The position numbers and the translations under genes were made by a program. The notes under the pieces were generated by a model that was not told the origin of the DNA, made no database searches, and was given only the letters and a program-made list of their open reading frames with translations. A stretch of DNA of 64,000 bases, taken from JALOOB01 sp040766655 (GTDB taxonomy: Bacteria; Chloroflexota; Anaerolineae; CG2-30-64-16). How positions within the stretch are numbered: position 1 is the stretch's first letter; the number at the start of each line of letters is the position of its first letter. The stretch is from contig JAXGQB010000020.1 in assembly GCA_040766655.1 (NCBI GenBank), positions 30,815 to 94,814 on the forward strand, given 5' to 3'. Of this stretch, positions 32,715-42,220 are shown in pieces.

Positions 32715-33878
32715 ATGGCCATTGTGCAGACCATCCTCGCCGCCCTGGCGCGGCAGACCGGCAAGCTGCTCAACACGGTGTTCGGGTGGGCGACCACCAC
32801 CCTCTTCGGCAAGGTCCCGCAGGCACGGCAGACGTGGCTGTCGGTGCTGTCGCTCGCCTCGGTAGCCTGGATGATCGTCGTCGTCGGCGTCATCTTTCCC
32901 AAGGCCGCCGTCTTTCTGCTCTCGTTCGTGACGCTGCCCCCATGGGTCGACGACCGGATGATCCGGCTGGCCATGCTGGCCGCGGCGCTCGTGCTGCCCC
33001 TGGTCGTGGGCTTCGTCTCGCTCAAGCTGTTGGATCCCGCAGATCGCCCCAAGGGCGCCGGGGCCACGCTCAAGGCGATCCTGCGCGGCTACCCCTCCAC
33101 GGTGGCCATTGCCGTCGCACTGATCATGATGATCGTCTTCGTCCCCGTGATGAAGGCGCGCACGATGCTCAAGCGGTGGACCTCCGAGCACCTGCCCATG
33201 GTGGTCGAGGAGCAGGACTACCTGCGCACCGTGGCCGACATCGAGGCCGCGCTGGACCAGGCGGGCTTCGAGGTCGACCGGAAGCGGGCCGGCTTCATGC
33301 TGCGCCTGCCCCTGAAGGTGATCACCGCGCTCGGACGCGGCGGCGCGCGTAACCTCATCTCGGACAACCTCACGACCCTCGTCTCGCCCCGGCTCGAGCT
33401 GATCCTGCACCCCTCCGACCTGGTGATCAACGGGAGCAAGTACGACGCCGCGCGCGTGCGCGCGATCGTCGCAGAGCAGCTTTCCTTCTCCGAGGCCTAC
33501 CTCACCTGGACGAAGGAGGGCAACGAGATGGAGGACCGGCTGCGCGAGGCGTGGCACGAGGTGCGCGGCCAGTCTGCGGGCAAGGCGCCGGCCGAGGCGA
33601 CGCGGAAGCTGCAGGCCATCGAGGCCGACCTCCGCGAGGCGAAGATCGAACACGAAGAGTGGGAGATCCTCTTCCGCAGCAAGCTGCTGGTCGAGCGCGG
33701 CCTGCTGCAGGTGGCCGCAGGGCTGACGGACCGGCCGAAGGAGCCCAGCGAGGCAGACGCGGCCACCCTGGGTGCAGACCAGATCGCGGCCGGCCAGCCG
33801 GCGGGCGCGAAGGTCGTGCGGGGGCTGTCGCTGCTGTCCGCCGCGGCGCTTGCCTGGGCCCTCATCCGCCGCCGCTGA
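32715..33878 (+). CDS. Conserved membrane protein of unknown function
   Basis: 387 residues. Three N-terminal membrane helices are visible at about 45-70 (LSLASVAWMIVVVGVIF), 85-105 (MLAAALVLPLVVGFVSL) and 125-145 (AIAVALIMMIVFVPVM). A large soluble part (residues about 150-355) ends in a charged helical stretch (EEWEILFRSKLLVERGL), and a last helix near 368-384 (GLSLLSAAALAWALIRRR) has a positive tail. No family recognised. TATAGT at 32631 may be its -10 element. It is independent of the upstream operon (152-base gap). Confidence 0.7.
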   Translation: MAIVQTILAALARQTGKLLNTVFGWATTTLFGKVPQARQTWLSVLSLASVAWMIVVVGVIFPKAAVFLLSFVTLPPWVDDRMIRLAMLAAALVLPLVVGFVSLKLLDPADRPKGAGATLKAILRGYPSTVAIAVALIMMIVFVPVMKARTMLKRWTSEHLPMVVEEQDYLRTVADIEAALDQAGFEVDRKRAGFMLRLPLKVITALGRGGARNLISDNLTTLVSPRLELILHPSDLVINGSKYDAARVRAIVAEQLSFSEAYLTWTKEGNEMEDRLREAWHEVRGQSAGKAPAEATRKLQAIEADLREAKIEHEEWEILFRSKLLVERGLLQVAAGLTDRPKEPSEADAATLGADQIAAGQPAGAKVVRGLSLLSAAALAWALIRRR

Positions 33879-34028
33879 GCGCGGCATGGGCCCGGCAACG
33901 CCAAGTTTGGCTGTTGCTTAGCCGCAGAGACCGCAGAGCACACAGAGAGAGGGTGGAGTGGAACCTACGGTGCTGGCGGTGCGTCTCCGATGTAGAGACG
34001 GCCGTCAGCTACTCTAAGGGAGGTCGTT

Positions 34029-34823
34029 ATGAGCCGCCACCTGTCTCTCACCCTCGGACTGATCGCCTTGCTTACGGTGAGCTGCGCTCCGCTGCCCGCA
34101 CCGATCCCTGCTCCCGCCACAGCCACATCTTCCGCCGCGCTTCCTAACCCCGCGTCCGTGTACTGCGAACAACAGGGCGGCCGTCTCGTGATCCATTCCG
34201 ATGCGACGGGCGCCCAGTCGGGCATCTGCCGCTTCGCCGATGGCAGCGAGTGCGACGAGTGGGCGTTCTACCGCGGCGAATGCGGCCCGGGGGTGACGTT
34301 CGAGGCTGCGCCCGGCGCAGCAACGTACACCTCGACCGCGCTCGGCGTCAGCTTCAGCTACCTGCCCGTCCAGAACGGGCAGACGATCGGGGTGCTGGAG
34401 CAGGGCGATCGGATCTACGTCTACCCCGCGCACATGGAACCGGCCGCGGGCCAGTGGGTGCAGGTGTTCCCCAAGCAGCCCGAGGAGAGCCTGGCGGACG
34501 CGATCAGAAGGGTCCTTATGCCGGGGCACCCCGAGGCGGACTGCCTGGTGACCGCGATGGCGGAAGTGCCCGGTGCGTCCGGGGGCCGGCCGGCCGGCTT
34601 CGAGTATGCGGCGATCACGGTGCGGCGCGCGGCAGGCGAGGATGAGGCGGCCGTGCTGCCCAGGTGGCGGACCTGTCCGCAGCCCTACACGGTCGTCGGC
34701 GGCATCGGCTACTTCCAGGCCGACGCCGCGCATCCCGACAGGTTCGTCTTCTTCAGCATCGGCCAGTACGCCATCCTGGCCGGCCCGGACTTGCCCTGGC
34801 AGGAGACGATCCGGTTCGAGTGA
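34029..34823 (+). CDS. Lipoprotein with DUF333 domain
   Basis: 264 residues. The signal peptide ends LLTVSC (lipobox, Cys 19). Residues about 38-88 match DUF333: NPASVYCEQQGGRLVI, GICRFADGSECDEWAFYRGEC, with Cys residues probably in disulfides. The remaining C-terminal domain (YTSTALGVSFSYLPVQNGQ onward) is unrecognised. A distal hairpin at 33895-33917 and a short repeat-like stretch (GCAGAGACCGCAGAG) lie in the preceding gap. Confidence 0.82.
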   Translation: MSRHLSLTLGLIALLTVSCAPLPAPIPAPATATSSAALPNPASVYCEQQGGRLVIHSDATGAQSGICRFADGSECDEWAFYRGECGPGVTFEAAPGAATYTSTALGVSFSYLPVQNGQTIGVLEQGDRIYVYPAHMEPAAGQWVQVFPKQPEESLADAIRRVLMPGHPEADCLVTAMAEVPGASGGRPAGFEYAAITVRRAAGEDEAAVLPRWRTCPQPYTVVGGIGYFQADAAHPDRFVFFSIGQYAILAGPDLPWQETIRFE

Positions 34824-34900
34824 GGCGCGAGGAGGCTCATTTCTTGACCTGCTCCTTCCGCTCTAGCACCTGCTCACTGTCCTAACACTCCATGTACGAT

Positions 34901-34929
34901 TTGACATATGCTGATGGCATTGGTAAGGT
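34901..34929 (+). promoter_or_regulatory. Promoter of the RHS gene
   Basis: TTGACA (34901-34906), 17-base spacer, TAAGGT (34924-34929). The leader to the GTG start is about 150 bases and includes the duplicated segment at 34993-35092. Confidence 0.55.
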
Positions 34930-34992
34930 ATTGCCAGTTGTCGTTCGCAGCGCAGAGATTCTTGTGAACCGGCTCTTCGGGTTACGCGCCTC

Positions 34993-35092
34993 TCGTCCGT
35001 CCCGCTTGGTTGCCACAGATTTCCGGTTGCGCCCACATCCCACCCTGCCGCGATGTTGCGGCAGCAACACCAAGGAAGGTGTTCCGTGAAAT
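34993..35092 (+). repeat. RHS leader segment, direct repeat copy A
   Basis: About 100 bp ending at the RHS start codon, repeated with divergence at 42101-42196. The last 18 bases before the start codon position (ccaaggaaggtgttccgt) are identical in both copies. Confidence 0.75.
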
Positions 35093-38000
35093 CCCGCCCC
35101 TACGCTCAACTGCTGTATCTGCTGGTCATTTGCGCGCTCGTCTTCGGCCAGCCGGTGGCTGCAGGTAGCCTGAAATCGTACCGCCAGGCACCTGCCGGAA
35201 CCAGCTCGGTTACCCCTTCCACCTTCGATTCGCCCTTGCCGCCGCCGACGCCGGAGCCCACGGCTGTTGGTTCGCCGCCACCCAGTGCAACGCCCGTCCC
35301 AACTGACGTCCCTCGGGGTACGGTTACGCCGCCTGCCACGACCCCGCCCCCTTCGGCCACGCCAATTCCTACGCGGGCATCTGTGGGCCTCAGCTTCCTG
35401 GCCGAGCCGGCCTTCGTAACGCCCGGACAGATCATCACCTACACCGTGGCCCTCGCCAACGACTCCAGTGCCACAGTTCCAGGGATTGAACTTAGCAATA
35501 CTCTGCCGGCCGCCCTGGACTTTGTACGCGGGAGCGATTGGACGTACGACAGGCCGACGAGACGTCTGTCCCGCCTCGTCCCGCCGCTCCAAGCCGGCGT
35601 TGCCATCACCTTCACCTTTCAAGCCCGGCTGAACGATCTGCCACTCGGGAGCGTGGTCACCAACACCGTCGCGGCCGTCGCTCCTATCATGCGCCAACCC
35701 CTGACGGCTGAGAGCGCCGTAGACGTGGCCGGTCCTGCGGCCGACGCCGCCTGGTTCGACACGCCGGGTGGCTGGCTCCGCTCCCGAGATGGCCAGGTCG
35801 CGCTCAAGCTTGCGCCGGGCAGCGTTACGGGAGCGACGCATATTGGCTACAAGGCCCGTCCTGACTTGATGGGCCTCGAGGGCGGCTTGCGCTATGCGTT
35901 CAGCCTCGACGCCCACGATGCCGCGGGCCAGCCGCAACATCGCTTCGCCGCGCCGCTCGAGCTCGTGCTTTCTTACCAACCCGGCGAGTTTCCGGCTGAT
36001 CCCGCGTTGGCGCTCCGATTAGTCTATTACAACGAGGCGACCCAGACCTGGGAGCACCTGCCGACAAAGGTGGATGCGCGCCGCCGCCAACTGCGCACCC
36101 AGATCAACCACCTCAGCTTGTTTGGCGCGCTGGTTACTTCGACCGAGCCGCCCACCTTCACGACTGAGCGCATGAGCCAGGTGCGGGGCGCGCAAGGTAA
36201 TCTATTTAACCTTAGCATCGCCTATGATTATGACTTCCGGTTGCCGGCCGGGTCGGGCGGGCTTACGCCGCGTTTGGGCCTGCACTACGACAGCACCAAC
36301 CATTACAGCCAGCAGAGCCACCTGTCGCTGGTCGGCGGCGGCTGGGGCGTGACCGGAGCCGATTTCGTTTACAGCACTCCCGGTGGGGTCGAGACGACGC
36401 TCTTCCTCCAGGGCCACACGTACACCCTGGTGAACTATCAAGGTGGCTGGTTTGCCAGGGAAGATCCGCTCTTGCGCATCCAGCACACCGCCGTGGACGA
36501 CCCGTACTTCGGCTCTGCGAACTACTCCGATTGGCGCGTCACGACGCGCGACGGCGCCGTTTACCATTTTCGAGCTGAAGCCACGCACAACTTCAACAGC
36601 TTTAACCTGCCTTATCCCGGCGAATTCTACTGGGGTTGCACCCCGCAAGGCATCCCCGATGTATGGCGAAACCTGAAGTGGGTGCGTGTCCCGCTGGTTG
36701 ACGTGACCGACGCGCACGGTAACACGATCAGCTACACCTGGCTTAGTGAGGAAAAGGGCAGCGACGGGACTCCCTACGGCTGCGCGCCCATGATACCGGA
36801 AATGGACAAGTTCGTGCGCGCGTTGCGGTTAAGCCAGGTCACGTATGGGAACGGTCACCTGCGGGTCCGGCTGGACTACACGGGACGGAACGATATCGCC
36901 TGGGACCATGACAAAAGCAACAGCTGGAATTTCTACCCCACCGTGAAGCTAAGCACCATCACGGTCGAGGCGCAACTGCCCAGCCTGGCCTGGACCGGCG
37001 TCCGCACTTACACCCTCGGCCACAGCAATATCCCGACAGAGTATGACGAGCAGACGCTGCTGAATCTGATCAGCGTTACCGAGGACGGCGGCGGGTTGAG
37101 CGAGACCACGACGTTCGGCAAAGGCGACGACTCCGACTTTGCCTACAACCCCTGCACGTTCGACCACCTGCGCTGGATCCAAAACGCCTACGGCGGGAAG
37201 GTCTCGTTCACCACTGCGGAACCCGGCTACTGCAATGCAGACAGCTTGCGCGGCCAGGTGTTAGCGACGCGCACGGAGACCGACCTGGTGACCAACCAGA
37301 GCGCAACCTGGACCTACCACCACGGTAACGACTGGGATGCTAAAGCGCATGGTTACGGGTCGGTTTGGGTGGATCGTCCTGAGGGCGCCGAGGTGCATCA
37401 CTTCTGGACCACCGCCTACGTCAACGGTCAGCCCATCACTCACCTTGCTGGGAAAGAGAAGGAGCGCTGGGACTGCGCGAGCCAGACGAACGGCGCCTGC
37501 TCGAACTGGCTCACTTTCACGGCCACCGATTGGATCAGCACCACCCAATCCCTACCCCTGGCCAACTACTCCGCGATGCCTTTGCAGGTCCAGCCCCGCT
37601 TCGTCCACGCCAGTGAAGTACGGGAGCACCAGCAGAACACCACGGTGAAGCGGACAGTCTACCGTTACGATCCGGCTGCCCAAGTGTCACCTAACGGCAA
37701 CGGCGCGGCGCAATACGGCAACCTAACCGAGGTGCAGGAGTATGCAGGGGCGGCCAACGGCTGGGCAGCGCAGCCCTACCGCACGTCGCGCACCCGTTAC
37801 TATCCCAACCATGCGGAATGGATCATCGACAGACCGGCCGTGCAACAGGTTTACGCCGGGACGGCGACGCTGGTGGCGGAAACGCGCTCCTACTACGACC
37901 ACCATGCCAACCTCGGCGATGCGCCCGATCCGGGCGACCTGACGCGCCAGGAGCAAGTTGCGGTGCGCGGCGGGCAGTACGAGGACGCGAGCCGGTGGAC

Positions 38001-41000
38001 GCACCGCGACTACAGCTACGACACCTACGGCAACCGGACGCTGGTTCAAGATGAACTGCAGCATCCGACGACCACCTGTTACGACGGGTGGTTCCATGCC
38101 TTTCCGCTCAAGACGACCAATGCGTTGCAGCAGTCCAGCAGCGCGTACTACTACGGCGTGCCGGGCGGCAGTTGTGCGGTGGCGGACGGTCCGCTGAGCT
38201 TCGGCCCGGGGCGCTTCGGACTACTTGAGCGTAGCCAGGATGCCAACGGTGTCAGCACGACGTACACGTATGATGACTTGGGACGGGTCACCAGCGTGGT
38301 GGAGCCGCCGAACGACGGCGCCAATCCCACGCGGACCTTCACCTACCGCGCGTCGGCCGGAATCGGGCCGAACCAGCCCTTCTGGGTGCAGGAAGCGGTG
38401 CGCGACGATGGCGGTGAGACGAATTACCGCGCCACCTACACCTTTTACGACGGATTCGGCCGCATCCTGCAGCGTTCGACTGAAGCACCCCGCGCTGTAG
38501 GCGGCCAAGTCCAATACATCGAGAGCCGCAACGCGTACAACTGGCGCGATGCCAAGCGTTACGCGAGCGTACCGGCCTACGTCTTGGCCGAAAGCGACGG
38601 CTCGACAGTCTATCATCCCGTGACAAACTGGACCACGCTCCCGCACACCGGCTACGAATACGACGCGCATGGCCGCCTTTCCAAGACCATCGGCCCAGAC
38701 CTGACAGCCGAGCGCACGTACTACTCAGTGACCGCCACCTCGGAAACCCGTCTGCTCACCGCCGCCATCGACGCCAAGGACCACATGACCATTCATGAAA
38801 GCGACCCCTTCGGTCGCCTGGTCACGGCGAAGCAGTTCGCGGGCGAGTTCACCGGCGAGCCTGGCTGGGGCGCGCCCGCTTACGCGACCGCGATCTATGC
38901 CTACGACGTGGCCGATCGCCTGGAGAGTGTCACCGGCCCGGCTACCCCCGCTACGCGCATCTACTACGACGGGCTTGGCCGCAAGGAACGCATGGAAGAT
39001 GTCGACCTGGGCCTGTGGCGCTACAGCTACACGGCCACGGGCGCGCTGGAAACCCAGACCAACGCCGAGGCCTGCGTAACCACCTTTGGCTATGATGACG
39101 TGGGGCGCTTGACCGGCAAGAGCTACAGCGGCCCACAAAAGTGCGCCACCGCGGCCGTCAGCTATACCTACGACGAGGGGCTGAACGGCATCGGCCGGCG
39201 CACCGCCATGCGCGACGGCTCGGGTAGTACGACCTGGCAATACGACGTGCGGGGCCGCGCAATCGCCGAGACGCGCACCATCGCCGACACCGCTTTCACC
39301 ACCTATCGCACCTACCGCTCCGACAACTCACTGGCGACGCTTGCGTATCCGGATGGCGAGGAAGTCACATACGGCTACGACGCCACGGGGCGCGTGACCT
39401 CGCTAAATGGCACGGCGTATGAAGGAAGCGGCCAGCCCGGCAACTACCTCTCCGGCGCCGCGTACACGGCGCTCGGTCAACCCGCCAACCTGCAGTATGG
39501 CAATGGCGCCGTCGTCGGATACACCTATCACCCTGATGACTACCGCCTGGCGGCCATCACGGCGCCCGGGGTGAGCCTCTGGTACGACTACGATCCGGCC
39601 GGCAACGTCCGGACCATCACAGACACCTTGCAGACAACGCCGGTCACCACGTTCGGTTACGATGAACTCGACCGCCTTAAGTCGGCCCGGGGCGCGTACT
39701 CGGCCGACTACACTTACTCGGCCAACGGCAACCTGTTGACGAAGGGCGAGGGTGGGAGCAGCGTGAGCCTGACCTACCCGGCGCCCGACCACGCGCACGC
39801 GCCGGCCTCGGTGAACGGCGTCAGCTATTCGTACGACAATAACGGCAACGTGACGTCGGACGGCCGCCGCACGATGACCTACGATGCAGAGAACCGGCTG
39901 AGCCAGGTGATCAGCGGGACGCTGACGACGACCTTCGCTTACGATGGTGATGGGAACCTCGTGGTGCGCGTCGCGCCGGACGGAACCAAGACGTTGTATG
40001 TCAGCCCAGCCTTCGAGGTGACGGTCTCCACCGCCGCACCGCCGCCCCCGCCGACGCCGTCGCCGCGGCCCGGGTACATGGTCTATCTCCCCTGGGTGTC
40101 CAGCCGTGCGCTCTCGTGCAGCACGCTGATCGAGGGCCACCCCATTCAGATCCGCAAGCACTACCTGCTCGGGCAACAGCGTATCGCCCAGCGCGATGCC
40201 TGCAACGGCGCAACAACCGTCTTCTTCTACCACGATCTCCTCGGCAGCACAGCAGCGACCAGCGCGGGCGAAAGCGCCCGCTACTGGCCATATGGTAATA
40301 TGAGGTCCGGTAACCTGAACAGCACGGACTATCGCTTCACCGGGCAGCGCAACGATAGCTCTATTGAGCTGTACCTGATGGGCGCCAGGTGGTATGATCC
40401 GTCACTCGGCCGGTTCATCTCTCCGGACAGCATTATCCCGGATCCCGGAAATCCGCAAGACCTGAACAGGTACGCCTATGCTCTGGGCAACCCTGTCAAA
40501 TATCGCGATCCGACAGGGCATTGGGTAGAAACGGCCTTCGATGTCGTCAGTGTTGGCTTCGACATTGCTACGGTTAAGCAGGATCCGTCTTTCTGGAATG
40601 TTGCAGCGCTGATAGTTGATGTCGGCGCTGTCATAGTGCCGTTTGTTCCATCGGGTGCTGGTTGGCTTGCTCGTGGTCGAAAAGCTGCAACGGTATTGAC
40701 ACACATTGATTTGGGAATTGACGCGCTAAGGGCTGCAAGAGGGATCGATCAAGCGGCAGATGCCGTCGCGGCTGCAAACAAACTGAGAGAGGTTGCATCG
40801 CGAGGTGATGACGTAAGTGACTTTGCTCGAATTCTAGCCGAGGCGTCCACTCATGGTAGCGGTGAGCGCGTTGTATTGGGTCAGTGGGTCGAGGGCGCCG
40901 GCTATATCGCTGAGGCACAGAAAAACGGCGGCAGGTACTACGAGACGGCGTCGGGCGTTTGGGATGCCCTCGGTCGAAATGAGAAATTGGCCTGGGCTGC

Positions 41001-41193
41001 GAATGAGCAGTTTCTGCGGCTACAGCTAGAGTCTGGAGTGAAGCGTATCGACTTCGTTGGCGAATCGATCGACGATGTCCTCACGAAGGCGATCGGAAGC
41101 TTCAGATGGAAAGAGGTTAACTGGTTACTTGACAATGCTGGAAGATATGGGTACGAGTTAGTGGGCAACAGCTGGGTAAAGGTCGCACCTTGA
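35086..41193 (+). CDS. Secreted RHS/YD-repeat protein with variable C-terminal toxin-like tip
   Basis: 2035 residues from GTG 35086 (GGAAGG 6 bases upstream; gives signal peptide KSRPYAQLLYLLVICALVFG). After a Pro/Thr linker, residues about 98-196 form a DUF11-like domain (TPGQIITYTVALAND). YD repeats occupy roughly 940-1635 (YDDLGRVTSV, YDYDPAGNVRTI, YDGDGNLVVRV). The RHS core ends with GARWYDPSLGRFISPDS and DPTGHW near residue 1808. A VYLPWV motif after a Pro-rich stretch sits within the core near residue 1665. The final about 225 residues are a distinct tip (GERVVLGQW, AWAANEQFLRLQLESG, EVNWLLDNAGRYGYELVG). The DNA becomes visibly AT-richer here, as in exchangeable toxin tips. No catalytic motif recognised. 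Confidence 0.88.
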   Translation: MKSRPYAQLLYLLVICALVFGQPVAAGSLKSYRQAPAGTSSVTPSTFDSPLPPPTPEPTAVGSPPPSATPVPTDVPRGTVTPPATTPPPSATPIPTRASVGLSFLAEPAFVTPGQIITYTVALANDSSATVPGIELSNTLPAALDFVRGSDWTYDRPTRRLSRLVPPLQAGVAITFTFQARLNDLPLGSVVTNTVAAVAPIMRQPLTAESAVDVAGPAADAAWFDTPGGWLRSRDGQVALKLAPGSVTGATHIGYKARPDLMGLEGGLRYAFSLDAHDAAGQPQHRFAAPLELVLSYQPGEFPADPALALRLVYYNEATQTWEHLPTKVDARRRQLRTQINHLSLFGALVTSTEPPTFTTERMSQVRGAQGNLFNLSIAYDYDFRLPAGSGGLTPRLGLHYDSTNHYSQQSHLSLVGGGWGVTGADFVYSTPGGVETTLFLQGHTYTLVNYQGGWFAREDPLLRIQHTAVDDPYFGSANYSDWRVTTRDGAVYHFRAEATHNFNSFNLPYPGEFYWGCTPQGIPDVWRNLKWVRVPLVDVTDAHGNTISYTWLSEEKGSDGTPYGCAPMIPEMDKFVRALRLSQVTYGNGHLRVRLDYTGRNDIAWDHDKSNSWNFYPTVKLSTITVEAQLPSLAWTGVRTYTLGHSNIPTEYDEQTLLNLISVTEDGGGLSETTTFGKGDDSDFAYNPCTFDHLRWIQNAYGGKVSFTTAEPGYCNADSLRGQVLATRTETDLVTNQSATWTYHHGNDWDAKAHGYGSVWVDRPEGAEVHHFWTTAYVNGQPITHLAGKEKERWDCASQTNGACSNWLTFTATDWISTTQSLPLANYSAMPLQVQPRFVHASEVREHQQNTTVKRTVYRYDPAAQVSPNGNGAAQYGNLTEVQEYAGAANGWAAQPYRTSRTRYYPNHAEWIIDRPAVQQVYAGTATLVAETRSYYDHHANLGDAPDPGDLTRQEQVAVRGGQYEDASRWTHRDYSYDTYGNRTLVQDELQHPTTTCYDGWFHAFPLKTTNALQQSSSAYYYGVPGGSCAVADGPLSFGPGRFGLLERSQDANGVSTTYTYDDLGRVTSVVEPPNDGANPTRTFTYRASAGIGPNQPFWVQEAVRDDGGETNYRATYTFYDGFGRILQRSTEAPRAVGGQVQYIESRNAYNWRDAKRYASVPAYVLAESDGSTVYHPVTNWTTLPHTGYEYDAHGRLSKTIGPDLTAERTYYSVTATSETRLLTAAIDAKDHMTIHESDPFGRLVTAKQFAGEFTGEPGWGAPAYATAIYAYDVADRLESVTGPATPATRIYYDGLGRKERMEDVDLGLWRYSYTATGALETQTNAEACVTTFGYDDVGRLTGKSYSGPQKCATAAVSYTYDEGLNGIGRRTAMRDGSGSTTWQYDVRGRAIAETRTIADTAFTTYRTYRSDNSLATLAYPDGEEVTYGYDATGRVTSLNGTAYEGSGQPGNYLSGAAYTALGQPANLQYGNGAVVGYTYHPDDYRLAAITAPGVSLWYDYDPAGNVRTITDTLQTTPVTTFGYDELDRLKSARGAYSADYTYSANGNLLTKGEGGSSVSLTYPAPDHAHAPASVNGVSYSYDNNGNVTSDGRRTMTYDAENRLSQVISGTLTTTFAYDGDGNLVVRVAPDGTKTLYVSPAFEVTVSTAAPPPPPTPSPRPGYMVYLPWVSSRALSCSTLIEGHPIQIRKHYLLGQQRIAQRDACNGATTVFFYHDLLGSTAATSAGESARYWPYGNMRSGNLNSTDYRFTGQRNDSSIELYLMGARWYDPSLGRFISPDSIIPDPGNPQDLNRYAYALGNPVKYRDPTGHWVETAFDVVSVGFDIATVKQDPSFWNVAALIVDVGAVIVPFVPSGAGWLARGRKAATVLTHIDLGIDALRAARGIDQAADAVAAANKLREVASRGDDVSDFARILAEASTHGSGERVVLGQWVEGAGYIAEAQKNGGRYYETASGVWDALGRNEKLAWAANEQFLRLQLESGVKRIDFVGESIDDVLTKAIGSFRWKEVNWLLDNAGRYGYELVGNSWVKVAP

Positions 41194-41204
41194 AAGGAGA
41201 GTTT

Positions 41205-41741
41205 ATGCAAACCGACACCTGTAGCCAAGTTCTCGAATCCATCAAGCAGGCGCTAGGCTACTTGTTCGACGATTTCAGCTTCTCCATAACGACGGTCAAG
41301 CCAGCCACATCAGACGGGCGGTGTATGATTGTGTTGTCGTCCGATCAGTGCCGATTTCGAGTCATTTACAACCGAGGGGATCTGGAGGTGGCAGTCGGAC
41401 CGCTTTCTGCTCCGATTTCGTGGGAAGCCATCCGTGTGGGAGAAACGCAGTGGTATCACCTCAAGAGTGCGCTTGACTACGTCCGAGATAACAAGTTCCC
41501 GAATCTGGGCGATTTGCGCAGGCCGGTACCGTTCATGACGCTGGAGCAAAAGATCGCGCAAGTTTCATTGAACTTAAGGCCGGATTGCTGGAAAGTAGTA
41601 CAACTCTTCAGCGACAAATCCTTTGTCACCGAGCAGCATGAATTGGATCAGTTCCTCCGCGAGCAGAGTGAGCATGTACGAAAACAGTTGGTTGAATGGC
41701 AAAGCGAGCAAAGGAGCCAACTGGGTCGCCAAGATGCGTGA
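41205..41741 (+). CDS. Candidate immunity protein to the RHS tip
   Basis: 178 residues, acidic/neutral, no signal peptide, no family recognised (LGYLFDDFSFSITTVKPATS, LEVAVGPLSAPISWEAIRVG, LREQSEHVRKQLVEWQSEQR). It begins 11 bases after the RHS stop with AAAGGAGAG upstream, and its base composition matches the AT-richer toxin tip, unlike the surrounding genome. This position and size are typical of immunity genes; the pairing is inference. Confidence 0.75.
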   Translation: MQTDTCSQVLESIKQALGYLFDDFSFSITTVKPATSDGRCMIVLSSDQCRFRVIYNRGDLEVAVGPLSAPISWEAIRVGETQWYHLKSALDYVRDNKFPNLGDLRRPVPFMTLEQKIAQVSLNLRPDCWKVVQLFSDKSFVTEQHELDQFLREQSEHVRKQLVEWQSEQRSQLGRQDA

Positions 41742-42100
41742 TGCGATGAATCCGCCATCGGGATGATGCCTACTGCCTCAGCATTGTGCGCCGTCCTTGA
41801 ATCGGAGGGCCGGGCTGGAGGATAGGGCAACTGCTGGAGAGCAACCCGAGCGCCAGCCAGGGGGAACTGGGGCGGGCAGGGCCACCTGTCCGCCGGCTTC
41901 CCCAGTCAGTTCTCGTGATGGTCTCCGAAGTCTTGAACGCGAAATGACAGGTCAAGGGGAGGATCGACCTCACGGCTCTCGCTGAACAAGGGGAGATGGT
42001 GCGAATAGTGGCTGACGGATCCGCCGCGTTTGTGGAGCACACTGGCAAGAAGCGGTTGCGGGTCGAAAGCGTGAGCAAGAGCTGAAGTAAATGACTTACC
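41742..42100. other. Gene-free stretch after the candidate immunity gene
   Basis: No supported coding frame on either strand. It may be decayed remains of a former RHS or orphan tip cassette, because a broken copy of the RHS leader follows directly. Confidence 0.4.
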
Positions 42101-42196
42101 TTCCGTCCGACATGGTTTCCACAGACCCGGTTGCACGCACATCTCACCCGGCAGCGCGGGTGCGGCGGCAGCGCCAAGGAAGGTGTTCCGTAAAAT
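42101..42196 (+). repeat. RHS leader segment, direct repeat copy B (start codon lost)
   Basis: Aligns with 34993-35092. The GTG start codon is GTA here and no long frame follows before the convergent LarA gene ends at 42221. It looks like a remnant of a second RHS gene or cassette. Confidence 0.7.
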
Positions 42197-42220
42197 TGCG
42201 CATGGCGCGCTCATATACAC

